From Saprospiraceae bacterium (GTDB lineage: Bacteria > Bacteroidota > Bacteroidia > Chitinophagales > Saprospiraceae), in contig JADKGL010000003.1 in assembly GCA_016722295.1 (NCBI GenBank), positions 124,001-188,000 on the forward strand: DNA of 64,000 bases, read 5' to 3'. A program made the translations under genes and the position numbers. Under the pieces are notes generated by a model. The model ran no database searches. It saw nothing but the letters and a program-made list of their open reading frames with translations, and was not told the DNA's origin. Each line of letters opens with the position of its first letter. The first letter of the stretch is position 1. Positions 50,716 through 61,060 of this stretch are shown piece by piece.

Positions 50716-53700
50716 ATGAAAAGAATGTTTCGGTTCGAAACCGTAAAATCCATTTTATTTATTTTGGTTGCACTCTGTGTAATTGACCTTAACGCACAAG
50801 GAAAAAAATCACTCAAATCTTATGTGATTTCAAAGACTTTAAAATCTTCTTGTAGCCATCCACCTGTGATTACTTGTCCTTTAAATTTTTCTTCATGTCC
50901 TGGAGTAAACACATCGCCTTCGAATACAGGTACTGCAACTGCAGTTCCAGGTGGAGCTGGATGTGGTCAACCTATAGTGACATATAGCGACGTTGTAATT
51001 TCTATAGGTCCATGCAATGGCGCAATAGAAATCTCAAGAACATGGACAGCGCGTGATCCCCAAGATCCGACATTAAGTTCTTCATGTGTGCAAAATATAC
51101 GTTTGAGAGATATTACAGCACCTGTGATTACAAATTGTCCAGCAAATATTACTGTTGCTGCCAATTCAAATTGTGCAGCGAATGTGACTTGGAATCCTCC
51201 AACAGTGACAGACAATTGTGGTCGATTATATCTTACTGTATCACATATATCAGGAGACCGTTTTCCGATTGGAGTAACGACTGTTACTTATACAGCAGAA
51301 GATTTATGTTTGAATTCTTCTGTATGTTCATTTACAATTACTGTAACAGGACAATGTTGTACAGTGCCACCAATTATTTCTTGTCCAATTGATTTTAACG
51401 GCTGTCCATTAGACACCATTTTACCTAAAAAAACTGGAACAGCTACAGCTGTGCCAGGGTCTTCATCATGTGGCACGCCTATTATCGTGTATCGCGATAG
51501 TATGGTTTCTGTAGGCCCATGCGTTGGAGCATTGACGATGTATAGAATTTGGACAGCAAGAGATCCAAATGACACCACATTGAGATCAACTTGTAAACAA
51601 AAAATCACCTTAGCTGATAATATTGGTCCATCGATCACAAATTGCCCAGCGAATGTAACTGTTTCACCAGGTACGAATTGCCAAGCTCAGGTATCATGGA
51701 ATCCACCGACGATAAATGACAATTGTAAAGCGACATTGAGTTCAAGTCATAGTTCTGGAAGTTTGTTCAATGAAGGAACAACAACAGTAACGCTTACTGC
51801 AACTGACTTATGCGGACATACCGCGACTTGTAGCTTCACAGTAACAGTAACAGCTTGTTGCCAAACTAATCCTGTGATTACCTGTCCTCCAAATTATACT
51901 TCATGTCCAGGTACTTCGTCTCAACCTGCAGTAACTGGTACAGCAACTGCTGTATCTGGTCATCCAAATTGCGCAGCGCCTTTGATTACATATACAGATA
52001 ATGTAATCTCTACAGGACCTTGCACAGGTGCGACAAGAATAGAAAGAACATGGAAAGCTACAAATCCTGTGTACATGAATTTATTTTCTACCTGTGTGCA
52101 AGTGATTGAATTGAAAGATATTCAGGCTCCAACAATAACAAATGTACCAGCTAATTTAACTGTAGCACCTGGCACAAATTGTCAAGCTCAAGTATCTTGG
52201 AATGCGCCAACAATTAATGATAATTGCGGGACGCCAACATTGACTTCATCACATGCTTCTGGCAGTACTTTCAATGAAGGAACGACTACAGTTACTTTAA
52301 CAGTTACTGACAATTGTGGTAACTCTACTCAAGTGACATTTACAGTAACAGTAAGTGTATGCTGTAATGCAAATCCAATTATCACTTGTCCATCAAACTA
52401 TCAAGCTTGTCCAAATAGCTCTATATCTCCTAGTGCAACAGGTGTGGCTACAGCAGTAGCAGGATCACCAAATTGTGGTGTTCCTGTTGTAACTTATACA
52501 GATAATGTAGTTTCTACAGGACCTTGCGCTGGTGCAACAAGAATCGAAAGAACATGGAAAGCAACGGATCCCAACAAATCAAATTTGTTCGCCACTTGTA
52601 TTCAAGTTATCGAACTTAAAGACGTGATGCCTCCAACAATCAGCAATATTCCAGCGAATATTACTGTAGCACCAGGTACAAATTGCCAAGCTGCTGTAAG
52701 TTGGAATGCTCCAGCTGCTAATGACAATTGTACAATGTCTAGTTTAACATCAACACATGCTTCAGGAAGTTTATTTAATGAAGGTGTTACAACTGTAACT
52801 TATACTGCAACCGATGGATGTGGAAATTCAATTCAGGCGAGCTTCACAGTAACTGTGACAGTATGCTGCAATTCAAATCCAATCATCTCATGTCCACCAA
52901 ATTACAATGCATGTCCAAGCAGTTCTACACAGCCATCACATACAGGTATTGCTACTGCAGTAGCTGGACATCCAAGTTGTGGAGTTCCTGTAGTAACATA
53001 TACTGATCAAGTATTAAGCACAGGACCTTGTGCAGGTGCGACTAAAATACAAAGAACTTGGAAAGCAACAGATCCAAACAAATCAAACTTGTTTGCTACT
53101 TGTGTTCAGATTATTGAATTGATTGACAATAATCCACCGACATTGTCAAATATGCCTGCTAATCTTACAGTAAATCCAACAACTCAAAATTGTCAAGCCA
53201 TCGTAACTTGGAATCCTCCAATAGCGAACGACAATTGTCAAGTATTAAACTTTACTTCAAGTCATAGTTCTGGTAGTTTGTTTAATGTTGGTACGACGAC
53301 TGTGACTTATACTGTTTCAGATTTCTGTGGAAATTCTGTACAATTATCTTTTACTGTAACTGTATTAAACAATTGCTGTTCAAATCCACCAAATATTACT
53401 TGTCCTCCAAATTTCTTTGGATGTCCTACACAAGCTTATGGCCCAGGTAATACAGGATATGCGACAGCGACCGCTAGTAACCCAAGTTGTGGTACACCTG
53501 TAGTGACATATAGAGATTCATTGCTTTCTACAGGACCTTGTGCATTAGCTAGAAAAGTAATTCGTATATGGAAAGCAACAGATCCAAGTAATTCATCAAT
53601 ATACAGCACTTGTCATCAGACAATCGAATTAGTGGATAATACGCCTCCAGTATTTACATCATGTCCTCCAAATATGACTGTGAATTTAAATGGAGATTGC

Positions 53701-55353
53701 CAAAAAGCTATAAGCTGGCAGGTTCCAACTTTTGCAGACAATTGTAGTACTTCCACTATTATTGGAAATTATAATCCTGGACATATATTTGGGCCTGGTG
53801 TGTATACGATCACTTATGTTGTTCAAGATGTTTGTGGACGTTCAGTAACACATAGTTTTACATTGACAGTGATAGGAGGTGGACTGAAGATAAATTGCCC
53901 TGCAAATATTAATGTGACACGTACTAATCCAAATCTAAATGGCGCATTGGTTTCTTGGACACCACCATCTGTAACAACTTGTGGAGCATGTCAAGATTCA
54001 ATCCCAGGATTTATGTATATCGGTACATTCAATAATCATAAATATTTTTGCTCATTGCAACCTGCAAATTGGATCAATGCAAAGGCACATTGCGAAAGTG
54101 TAGGAGGTTATTTATGTTCAATGAATTCAACCTCGGAAAATAACTGGGTAGCATCAAAACTTATGGGTCAGACAGCATATATTGGACTTCATGATTCTAG
54201 AGTTGAAGGTTTGTTTGAATGGGTTGATAAAGGACCATTGACTTTTACCAATTGGTATCCTGGTCAACCGAATAATGCAAATGGTGATCAAGATTATGTA
54301 GAGCTATTGCCAGATGGGACATGGAATGATCAGTATCCTACTTGCCTACGTGAATATATCTGTGAAGTACCATGTTATGAATTGACTCAAATCGGTGGCC
54401 CTGCAAACGGTACATTGTTCCCTTGTGGTACGACTACTGTTACTTACCTTGCAAAGCAAGGAAACTTAACAGATACATGCAGATTTACTGTGACTGTGGA
54501 TTGTAATACTACGACTCCACCTCCAGCTGCGTATTGCGATTCAAGAGGTTTGAATAGTCAATATATGTGGATACAATGTGTAAATTTACAAAGCTTAAAT
54601 AATTGTTCTGGAAATAATGGTGGTTATGCGAATTTTTCAACAGCTAACTGTGCACCATTGAATTATGGCAATTCATACAATATATGCTTAACACCAGGTT
54701 TTGCTGGAACAATATATAATGTATATTGGAGAATATGGATAGATTATAATGCAGATGGAGATTTTGAGGATCCAAACGAATTTGTAGCTTATGGAAGTGG
54801 TTCAGGGAAAATCTGTGGATATGTGACAATGCCAGGTAGCTGTGTATGTCCTACAAAAAACACAAGAATGCGTGTGTCTATGGCTTATGGTGGATATCCA
54901 GGTAATTCTTGTTGTGTATTCTCATATGGAGAAGTAGAAGATTATTGTATTACGTTAGTTGGTTCTTTGACAGGTGAAGGCACGACTAGAATGAGCAAAA
55001 AAGAAGAACCATCAAAGTTAAATTGTGTAGAAGATTGTGATGTAAATGAAGCATTGGAATCATTGCCAAAATTACCAGGGATTGGATATGGCTCTATTGA
55101 GGCTGCGACTTCTGAGTTTGAAGTAAATCTTTATCCAAATCCAGTTCAATCCGAATTTACTTTAAGCAGTAATGTGAATTTAGTGAAGGTTGAAGTAATT
55201 GATCTTTTTGGAAAAATAGCTCACGTGGAATCTAATTTGAATTCACGTTCTGTGAGAATAAATGCATCGAATTTACCAAATGGACAGTATATAGTAAATG
55301 CTATTTCTGCCGATGGTACAATGAGTAAAAATAAATTTAATGTTCAGCATTAA
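50716..55353 (+). CDS. Giant secreted HYR-repeat protein with C-type lectin domain and T9SS sorting domain
   Basis: The 1545-residue protein opens with a signal peptide (ending LNAQG). Six tandem units of about 168 residues (starting near residues 45, 213, 380, 549, 717, 886) each combine a Cys-rich half (ITCP-NF--CP, GPC-GA--I-RTWKATDP) with an HYR domain (PANITVAPGTNCQA, SWN-P---DNC, FNEGTTTVTYT). A C-type lectin domain follows (about residues 1095-1220; WINAKAHCESVGGYLCS, AYIGLHDSR, YPGQPNNANGDQDYVEL, CEVPC), then a GEVEDY domain (about 1326-1415). The last ~75 residues are the sorting domain (VNLYPNPVQSEFTL, NGQYIVNAISADG). It probably binds glycans on the surface or in a matrix. Confidence 0.92.
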   Translation: MKRMFRFETVKSILFILVALCVIDLNAQGKKSLKSYVISKTLKSSCSHPPVITCPLNFSSCPGVNTSPSNTGTATAVPGGAGCGQPIVTYSDVVISIGPCNGAIEISRTWTARDPQDPTLSSSCVQNIRLRDITAPVITNCPANITVAANSNCAANVTWNPPTVTDNCGRLYLTVSHISGDRFPIGVTTVTYTAEDLCLNSSVCSFTITVTGQCCTVPPIISCPIDFNGCPLDTILPKKTGTATAVPGSSSCGTPIIVYRDSMVSVGPCVGALTMYRIWTARDPNDTTLRSTCKQKITLADNIGPSITNCPANVTVSPGTNCQAQVSWNPPTINDNCKATLSSSHSSGSLFNEGTTTVTLTATDLCGHTATCSFTVTVTACCQTNPVITCPPNYTSCPGTSSQPAVTGTATAVSGHPNCAAPLITYTDNVISTGPCTGATRIERTWKATNPVYMNLFSTCVQVIELKDIQAPTITNVPANLTVAPGTNCQAQVSWNAPTINDNCGTPTLTSSHASGSTFNEGTTTVTLTVTDNCGNSTQVTFTVTVSVCCNANPIITCPSNYQACPNSSISPSATGVATAVAGSPNCGVPVVTYTDNVVSTGPCAGATRIERTWKATDPNKSNLFATCIQVIELKDVMPPTISNIPANITVAPGTNCQAAVSWNAPAANDNCTMSSLTSTHASGSLFNEGVTTVTYTATDGCGNSIQASFTVTVTVCCNSNPIISCPPNYNACPSSSTQPSHTGIATAVAGHPSCGVPVVTYTDQVLSTGPCAGATKIQRTWKATDPNKSNLFATCVQIIELIDNNPPTLSNMPANLTVNPTTQNCQAIVTWNPPIANDNCQVLNFTSSHSSGSLFNVGTTTVTYTVSDFCGNSVQLSFTVTVLNNCCSNPPNITCPPNFFGCPTQAYGPGNTGYATATASNPSCGTPVVTYRDSLLSTGPCALARKVIRIWKATDPSNSSIYSTCHQTIELVDNTPPVFTSCPPNMTVNLNGDCQKAISWQVPTFADNCSTSTIIGNYNPGHIFGPGVYTITYVVQDVCGRSVTHSFTLTVIGGGLKINCPANINVTRTNPNLNGALVSWTPPSVTTCGACQDSIPGFMYIGTFNNHKYFCSLQPANWINAKAHCESVGGYLCSMNSTSENNWVASKLMGQTAYIGLHDSRVEGLFEWVDKGPLTFTNWYPGQPNNANGDQDYVELLPDGTWNDQYPTCLREYICEVPCYELTQIGGPANGTLFPCGTTTVTYLAKQGNLTDTCRFTVTVDCNTTTPPPAAYCDSRGLNSQYMWIQCVNLQSLNNCSGNNGGYANFSTANCAPLNYGNSYNICLTPGFAGTIYNVYWRIWIDYNADGDFEDPNEFVAYGSGSGKICGYVTMPGSCVCPTKNTRMRVSMAYGGYPGNSCCVFSYGEVEDYCITLVGSLTGEGTTRMSKKEEPSKLNCVEDCDVNEALESLPKLPGIGYGSIEAATSEFEVNLYPNPVQSEFTLSSNVNLVKVEVIDLFGKIAHVESNLNSRSVRINASNLPNGQYIVNAISADGTMSKNKFNVQH

Positions 55354-55380
55354 TTTTTAGATTGAAGGTTTATATAGAGA

Positions 55381-55408
55381 GACCTGTCTGTAAGGACAGG
55401 TCTTTTTA
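55381..55408 (+). terminator. Intrinsic terminator of the giant HYR gene
   Basis: GACCTGTC and GACAGGTC form a perfect 8-bp stem with a 6-nt loop, followed by five T. Confidence 0.8.
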
Positions 55409-55634
55409 TTTTGTGTACTTAGCATGGGTAATTGAAGATCCGTATTGTTGTCATTTTTACAAAATAATAATTTTTAATTCTACAATGGTAGTCAATAAAT
55501 GCCCACCACTTTTTTATTGCACCTACCTTGTACTAAAAAATACACATATCTCAGTATTATTTAGATTTGCAAAAGGAATACTGCTTTACCTAGGAAAGTG
55601 ATGTTAGGGGTTCATTGTTTTGTCTGTGTTATTA

Positions 55635-56180
55635 TTAATTTTTTATGTTATCCCATTCTCGTTTTAGCATTGCATATTGAAATTCACTTCCCCATTTTCC
55701 TTTAAAAAAAATATTTTCAATAAAATGTCCCTCTTGTCTAAATCCAATACTTTTCAACAAATTAATTGAAGCAATATTTTCAGCGTCTACAATTTCAACA
55801 ACCCTATGAATCTCATTTACTTCAAATAGAAATTTTAAAATACCAACTAGAACTTCTTTAGCATAGGCTTTTCTTTGTTCAAGATGTGAAATTGTAATAC
55901 CTATTTCTGCAATTCTCGTGTCGTTTTGATCAAGTTTTATTGCGCAGTCGCCTATTAGTTTTTTAGATTCATTGTGTTCGATTCCATATTGAACCCATTC
56001 CCCCGCATTACCAAATACTTTAGTCGAATTATCCAAAATAAAATCTTCAGCTTGACCGATTGTCATCACATCAAATCCTTGATATTTTGTAACTTCAGGA
56101 TTTGAACGATAGGCATAAAAGTCCATTAGATCTGACTTTTTTAAATCTCGAATAGTAAGTCGTGTGGTTTGTATATTCAT
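55635..56180 (-). CDS. GNAT family N-acetyltransferase
   Basis: This 181-residue Acetyltransf_3-type protein begins IQTTRLTIRDLKKSDLMDFYAYRSNPEVTKYQGFD, has the acetyl-CoA region IGITISHLEQRKAYAKEVL (an R/Q-x-x-G-x-A variant, QRKAYA), and ends with NLLKSIGFRQEGHFIEN. Related enzymes acetylate aminoglycosides, spermidine or protein N-termini; no substrate is evident. It is 21 nt downstream of the VOC gene and shares its direction, so may be cotranscribed. Confidence 0.87.
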   Translation of the reverse strand: MNIQTTRLTIRDLKKSDLMDFYAYRSNPEVTKYQGFDVMTIGQAEDFILDNSTKVFGNAGEWVQYGIEHNESKKLIGDCAIKLDQNDTRIAEIGITISHLEQRKAYAKEVLVGILKFLFEVNEIHRVVEIVDAENIASINLLKSIGFRQEGHFIENIFFKGKWGSEFQYAMLKREWDNIKN

Positions 56181-56201
56181 TATTTCCTAATCAACTTTTG
56201 C

Positions 56202-56591
56202 TTACATTCCTTGTGGCTGAATAATGCTATTTCTATTTCCCTCTGTATCGGTAAAAGATACATAGATTCCAAAATTTGGGATAGTCATAGGCTCACCTAA
56301 AACTGTTCCTCCATTTTGCTTGATTAATGAAATGGATTCATCAATATTCTCTACACCAATAACTATGGAAGGATATTGACTTGGCCACTCTGGTTTTACT
56401 GGATAAAAACCACCATCAATACTTCCTGCGGGAAAACCTGGTTTAGCATCTTTTTCAGCTGTTTGTGCAAGGATATAATTGCCTGATTCTTCACCTAAAT
56501 CTGTCATTTTCCAAGCAAAACTGTTGCTATAAAATTCTTTGATTCTTTTTGCATCCTTATATGGAAGCTCAAAATGGACTACAGGATTCAT
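56202..56591 (-). CDS. VOC family (glyoxalase/bleomycin-resistance-like) protein
   Basis: This 129-residue protein has the two betaalphabetabetabeta modules of the VOC fold: VHFELPYKDAKRIKEFYSNSFAWK, AGSIDGGFYP, SIVIGVENIDESISLIKQNGGTVLGEPMTIPNFGIYVSFTDTEGN. A His near residue 6 and Glu in TDTEGN are the likely metal ligands. Substrate unknown; it is not a full glyoxalase I by length. Confidence 0.9.
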   Translation of the reverse strand: MNPVVHFELPYKDAKRIKEFYSNSFAWKMTDLGEESGNYILAQTAEKDAKPGFPAGSIDGGFYPVKPEWPSQYPSIVIGVENIDESISLIKQNGGTVLGEPMTIPNFGIYVSFTDTEGNRNSIIQPQGM

Positions 56592-56785
56592 ATTTTAATT
56601 TTATTGGTTTCACAAATTAATGAAAAAAGTTTTGAACTAACTACTAGTTATACTTTGTTTTTATTTTTAGGATATGTTGCCATGTTGAATATTTGAATAA
56701 AAGCGTAATAAAAATTTGTGAACTACAAATCCAATTTCACTCTGAATATTACAGCAAATAATGGTCAGGAATTTCCTAAAAATAT

Positions 56786-57178
56786 TTATACCTGTGGTAT
56801 TTGCTCTACCAAAATTTCAGTACCAATTTTATCATAATAAATACAAGTCATATGATGAAGATTTACTATCCATTTCTCAATTCCCGTTTCGGCACAATCT
56901 TTACAAAATGTAAAATAGTCTGTTTTACCTTGTTGGTGTTCTTTAAGTCTCCCTTTAAAATTTTCTCCATCACTATTTTCTGAGATAATTAACTCTGCAT
57001 ACTTCGGCTTTGAAGCTGTGCGGAAATTGTTCTCACCAAAATATTCTGTATGACTGTCATTAACCCATGTTTCAAATGCCACCACACCTAATGCTTTAAT
57101 TTCTTGAATGTATTTAGGAAAATCAGCACCTGATTTTACTTTTGAATGCGCTTGTTCTATTTGATCTACTGTAAACAT
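56786..57178 (-). CDS. DUF1398 family protein
   Basis: This 130-residue soluble protein matches DUF1398 (E. coli YbcV type): FTVDQIEQAHSKVKSGADFPKYIQEIKALGV, TWVNDSHTEYFG, KEHQQGKTDYFTFCKDCAETGIEKWIVN. The family has no proven biochemical function. It is separated by ~195 bp from the VOC gene and by 154 bp from the restriction-enzyme relic. Confidence 0.85.
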   Translation of the reverse strand: MFTVDQIEQAHSKVKSGADFPKYIQEIKALGVVAFETWVNDSHTEYFGENNFRTASKPKYAELIISENSDGENFKGRLKEHQQGKTDYFTFCKDCAETGIEKWIVNLHHMTCIYYDKIGTEILVEQIPQV

Positions 57179-57332
57179 ATTTTCAATTAATTTTTTTTGC
57201 TTATATCAATTTAATTATTTTTTTTGCTGTTTGTTTTGGGTATAAATTCAGTCAACAGAATAGTTTATCACAGTATTAGTAATATTGATCTTCATTTTAT
57301 TTAAGAAATGAATTGATATTTTTAATACACTT

Positions 57333-57976
57333 TTACTCAATGTTTATTTTATTTATTTCGTTCATTAGTTTGTCTGTTTCTGTCAACGCAATAATGATTT
57401 TTTGATAATGTAGAATGTCATCAAATTCTAATTTCCTTTCCTTGCGGTCTTTGAGCCATTTTTGAGCCGGTTGATAGCCGCCGATGTAAAAGTCCCAAGC
57501 TACTTTAGGTACCATTTGAAAGTATTGAATATCATTTATATACACTCTACCCATCTGGTAAATTGGGTCTAGTTGAATCACACTTTTTCCATCAACTATT
57601 TCATAATTTTCTTCAAAACGAATTTTGCCAACTACATTATCTCCATCAATAGGATATTGTGTGATGTACTTCTCCACAATTGGACTTTCTAATAAATGTA
57701 TTTGTCTGATCTCTCCGCCCAATTTTACCAATTGCCAAAAAGTTTCTTTGTCTTTTGGATAAGGCACTCTCGGAAAATCAATTTTTAAAAACTCCTTGTA
57801 TTTCTCACGGTATGTTGGCGAATGCAAAACTGCATAGATATAATCTAAAATGTCTATTGGTGCAAACGTGTCTTTGGTTGCTTCTTTTTCGTTGGTGAAA
57901 GTTAAACCTAATTTTTCGGCTATTTGCTTTACAATTTCTGCGTTTAGGTTTGGGCGTTCTTTCGTGTTGTTTGCCT
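57333..57976 (-). pseudogene. C-terminal fragment of a Type ISP/IIG-like restriction-modification enzyme
   Basis: About 214 codons are open: KERPNLNAEIVKQIAEKLGL, FAPIDILDYIYAVLHSPTYREKY, DFPRVPYPKDKETFWQLVKLGGEIRQIHLL and a tail VPKVAWDFYIGGYQPAQKWLKDR. This is the end of large single-chain enzymes that fuse an N-terminal nuclease, an N6-adenine methyltransferase and a target-recognition domain. A TAG just upstream (near 57977) interrupts the same frame after LYLYPETNGPNK. It cannot be translated as part of a complete enzyme. Confidence 0.82.
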
Positions 57977-58530
57977 ATGATTTGTTGGGTCCGTTGGTTT
58001 CTGGATATAGGTAAAGGGGAAAAAATCCTGCCAAAACGACTTATTTCCCTGTTTAATTTGATTCATAATGAATTTTAAATAATATTATTATCCAATCAAA
58101 AGCATGAACATAATTCACCTGTTCCTTCAATTATATGTTTTGAAACGGCCTCTTAATCTATCAACTATATTTTTTCCTTGTAAATAAATTGATTACAAGG
58201 TCCAATTGAACTTTTTTGTCGCACTTTAAACTCCAATTTTCTTGTCTTTTAATTGCAATTAATCAATTTTCAATGACATATTACTTTAAAATTCCATTTT
58301 TAATTGCTTAAATCGAATAAAAATCTCAAAATTTTTATTAATTAGATTTTGAAAATCAATAGTTAAAGAATCTTTATGAGTTTGAATGCCTAGCGAATTA
58401 TTCAATTAAATAATTCAGTAATTGCAAATCCTTTATCGTAAATTTTTTAATCACCAAAATCTTTATCAACGAAAAAGTAATCTGGAGCAACTTTTGGAAG
58501 TTCTTTATAATCAATTGCAATAGAATTTTC
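57977..58530 (-). pseudogene. Decayed target-recognition region of the restriction-modification relic
   Basis: Frame-by-frame reading recovers IAIDYKELPKVAPDYFFVDKD, then KGFAITELFN, NSLGIQTHKDSLTIDFQNLI and a later KLEFKVRQKSSIG, separated by stops and frame changes. These resemble the target-recognition domain of the same enzyme family. Substantial sequence between this part and the C-terminal fragment has been lost. The stretch from 58010 to 58300 holds no other gene. Confidence 0.6.
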
Positions 58531-59189
58531 AAAAGAAAATCATATTTGAATTCTCGTTTTCCGAATAAATCAAAATGAAATACTTTACCTAATTCATTTG
58601 CCTTTTTCCTTCCTGTTTTAATAAAAAAATTTATTGAAACGCCTTGCTCAATGTCAAATACATTTATGTCAGCACTTCCATCGGGTGCTGTTTCTTTTTT
58701 CTTGGCGTTTCCATGTAAGTCTATGGTATAAATTTTATCATACGTTTTTAGCAAGTTCCAACGCATACCACGAAAAGTAGGATTGTCTAAAAAACCGTGA
58801 GGATTGATAAATGCCAAAATACCACTTCCGTTTTTTTCAATAAAGTGCTGTCCGTAACGCAAAAACTTAACGTAGTCATCATTTATAAATTTCGGATTTC
58901 TTTCTTTTAGTTTTTCTTTTCCGCCTGGTTCTTTTTTGTAATCTTCCATCAGGCTCATAATCCATTCGCCTTTGTTTGCACTTTCTCCGCTGTATGGTGG
59001 ATTTCCAATAACACACATTACAGGCGTATCTCTTTTGATGTGATTGGCTTCGTTGGCTTCTGCACTTAACCAATTTGCAAACAAAGTTCCTGTATCGGGG
59101 TGGCTTTCTTCTAAACTGTTGGTAAGATAAACTCTAAACCTTTGGTTGGTGGTTGGTTTGTAACCTGTTTCTGTCAACAGCAAATCCAA
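58398..59189 (-). pseudogene. Methyltransferase C-lobe fragment of the restriction-modification relic
   Basis: The frame carries MTase motif IV NPPYSGES (CVIGNPPYSG), FLRYGQHFIEKNGSGILAFINPHGF and YTIDLHGNAKKKETAPDG, the catalytic half of an Eco57I-type adenine methyltransferase. After GKREFKYDFLL, at about 58530, the frame shifts, and downstream codons no longer follow the family. Its first residues (LDLLLTETGYKPTTNQRFRVYL) continue the preceding fragment through a one-base deletion near 59190. Confidence 0.8.
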
Positions 59190-59740
59190 TTTAGGTGTGC
59201 CATGGCATAACTTGCCATCAGCAACTCAAAACCATTGAGGCGAGGCAATAAATGTGTTTCTACATAATTGCTCCAAATGCCTTGTTGTCCTTCAAACTTT
59301 TTATGAATGTGTTTTATGGTTTCGGCTAGGAAAGTTCCAGTTCCTGTGGCTGGGTCAAGTATTTGTACTTTGTGAACTTCCTTTTCTACTTTCTTGCCTA
59401 ATACATCAACTTTTATTTTTGTTTTACTATTGTCCGCAAGTCCTTGTGGTAGGTCAAATTCAGTTTTCAGAATATCATCCACTGCACGGACAATGAAATT
59501 TACCACTGGTGCAGGTGTGTACCATACGCCTCTTGCTTTTCTCAATTTCGGGTCGTACTCACTCAAAAACGTTTCATAAAAATGGATGATGGGGTCTTCC
59601 ATTTTTGTTGACTTTCCGTAGTTCTTTAATATCTCTTCAACATTACAAGCCAAAAATATTTCCACCAAATTATCTACTATCCATTTAATACGGTCGTCAA
59701 TGTCGGGACCTGCTATATAACCAAATAGTTTGCGTAAAAA
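59174..59740 (-). pseudogene. Methyltransferase N-lobe fragment of the restriction-modification relic
   Basis: This fragment reads RKLFGYIAGPDIDDRIKWIVDNLVEIF, then DPIIHFYETFLSEYDPKLRKARGVWYTPAPVV and the SAM-binding motif I ILDPATGTGTFLAETI. It ends MAHLNWICC-stop, whereas the family reads MAHLKLDLLL, so a single A is missing in an A tract near 59190. It joins the N-terminal fragment through the A7 homopolymer at 59736-59742. Confidence 0.82.
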
Positions 59741-60491
59741 AAGGATTTGATTTTGGGATTAATTCTGAGGCTTCTTGTCTGCTAAAAGTTGGTAATGTTG
59801 GATCGTGCAAACGAGCTGCAAACATACCATAAGCAATGGTTTGTGCATATACATCAGCAAATCCTTGTGGTGTGATATCGTGAATGAGTATTTGCTTAAA
59901 AGCGTTCATCTGGTCTTTCAGTGTACTATCCTCATGATTAGTTTCATCACTAGTCAATGCCTTTTCGATAACATCAGAAAGTAGCCTGGCTTTACCAGCC
60001 ATCATTTCTGCCAGTTTTTTAGAACTTTTTATGGTTTGCCCTATGTGGGTAGCAAAGTCTTTGATGAGATTTGTAAAAGTTGCAAAGTTTTGAGGTAGCG
60101 GAACGATAGTTCCGTTTTGTAATTCAGCGATTGCAATTTTTGTAATAAAAATTCCGTCAATGTATAAATGGAAGTCTAAATAGTCGGTGAAAATTAGGTT
60201 GTTTAGCGAAGTCTTATAACGGTCAAATTGTTCTTTATTACCCGTTTTCTTTGTACCTTCAAGATCTTTGTCGCCAATGTCCTTGGCTTCAATAAACCCT
60301 ACAGGTATTTCTTTTTTGGTCAGGATATAATCTGGCGCACCACAAGATTGTCTTTTGGGTTCATTGGTCGCTCTTATATCAGGCACTATGCTTTCAATAA
60401 GTTGTTGCAGATCTCCGCGAAATGTGTGCTCGGTAGCATTGCCAAGTTTGTACCGTTTATTTATGCTGTCAATGTATTGATCTAGATTCAT
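59697..60491 (-). pseudogene. N-terminal nuclease fragment of the restriction-modification relic
   Basis: The 264-codon frame starts with MNLDQYIDSINKRYKLGNATEHTFRGDLQQLI and carries a PD-(D/E)XK nuclease core (GAPDYILTKKEIPVGFIEAKD), then DITPQGFADVYAQTIAYGMFAARL. The true protein should continue NPF-x-RKLFGYIAG, but a one-base change in the A7/T7 tract at 59736-59742 sends it to an early stop (TQTIWLYSRSRH). The start ATG and promoter region look intact, so a truncated nuclease fragment could still be made. Confidence 0.82.
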
Positions 60492-60755
60492 TTAATCAGT
60501 TGTCGGTTTAAGAAGCGCAAGTTACAATTTTTTGCCAATGGTTTGATGTTCGAACTGTCTTACATGTTATTTTAATATAAACATAAGTAAAATTTTGGGA
60601 TCAATATTGTTTGCATTTAAAAATTGGCAACGAGACTCGTCTCGTTGAGAATTAAGTATCAAAACATTAAAAATTTATAAAAAATCAACGGAAATCATTA
60701 AAAACACACGCATTTTATACAAATTTGTAAAAAACACACGCATTTTTTCAAACAT
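60492..60755. other. Non-coding flank with a short direct repeat
   Basis: AAAACACACGCATTTT occurs at 60701-60716 and again at 60731-60746, a 30-bp period. An inverted GAGAC-GTCTC (61-kb proximal, near 60630) is also present. No gene was found. Confidence 0.5.
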
Positions 60756-61060
60756 TTACTGCATTATGCCTCTTTTCCAAGTTGTTAAGTAGTTTTTGGC
60801 GAAATAAATATCCTGTTTGCGTACCTTATTACTTTTCCATTTGGTCTGAGTAATATCAACTTGGTTGACATTGGAACAGCTTACAATAATATCCTGCATT
60901 TTTAAACATTTTGCTTGCCAATTTTTCAAAATATTGGTCCTCATCAATGAACAAAATATCATCGGGGTTTTCTCTACACTTTTTGAAAACCAAAATACAA
61001 GTAGGAATATACATTTCGTATAAAATATCGGCAGGCAAAGCTATATTGAAACTTACAAAA
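60756..61060 (-). pseudogene. HsdM (Type I N6-adenine methyltransferase) remnant
   Basis: Minus-strand frames read LPADILYEMYIPTCILVFKKCRENPDDILFIDEDQYFEKL, which is the HsdM segment following the NPPF motif (a family-typical LP-I-L-YG/P-CI-F-K pattern), then lose similarity and stop. No NPPF motif, HsdS or HsdR is adjacent. It is a short relic of a second restriction-modification system beside the larger broken one. Confidence 0.65.

Noticed and set aside
50848..53880. Tandem repeats as a CRISPR-like or satellite array
   Set aside because: The ~505-bp period is fully explained by in-frame HYR protein units.
55362..55601. 79-codon plus-strand frame after the giant gene
   Set aside because: It runs through the terminator hairpin and lacks any protein-like pattern.
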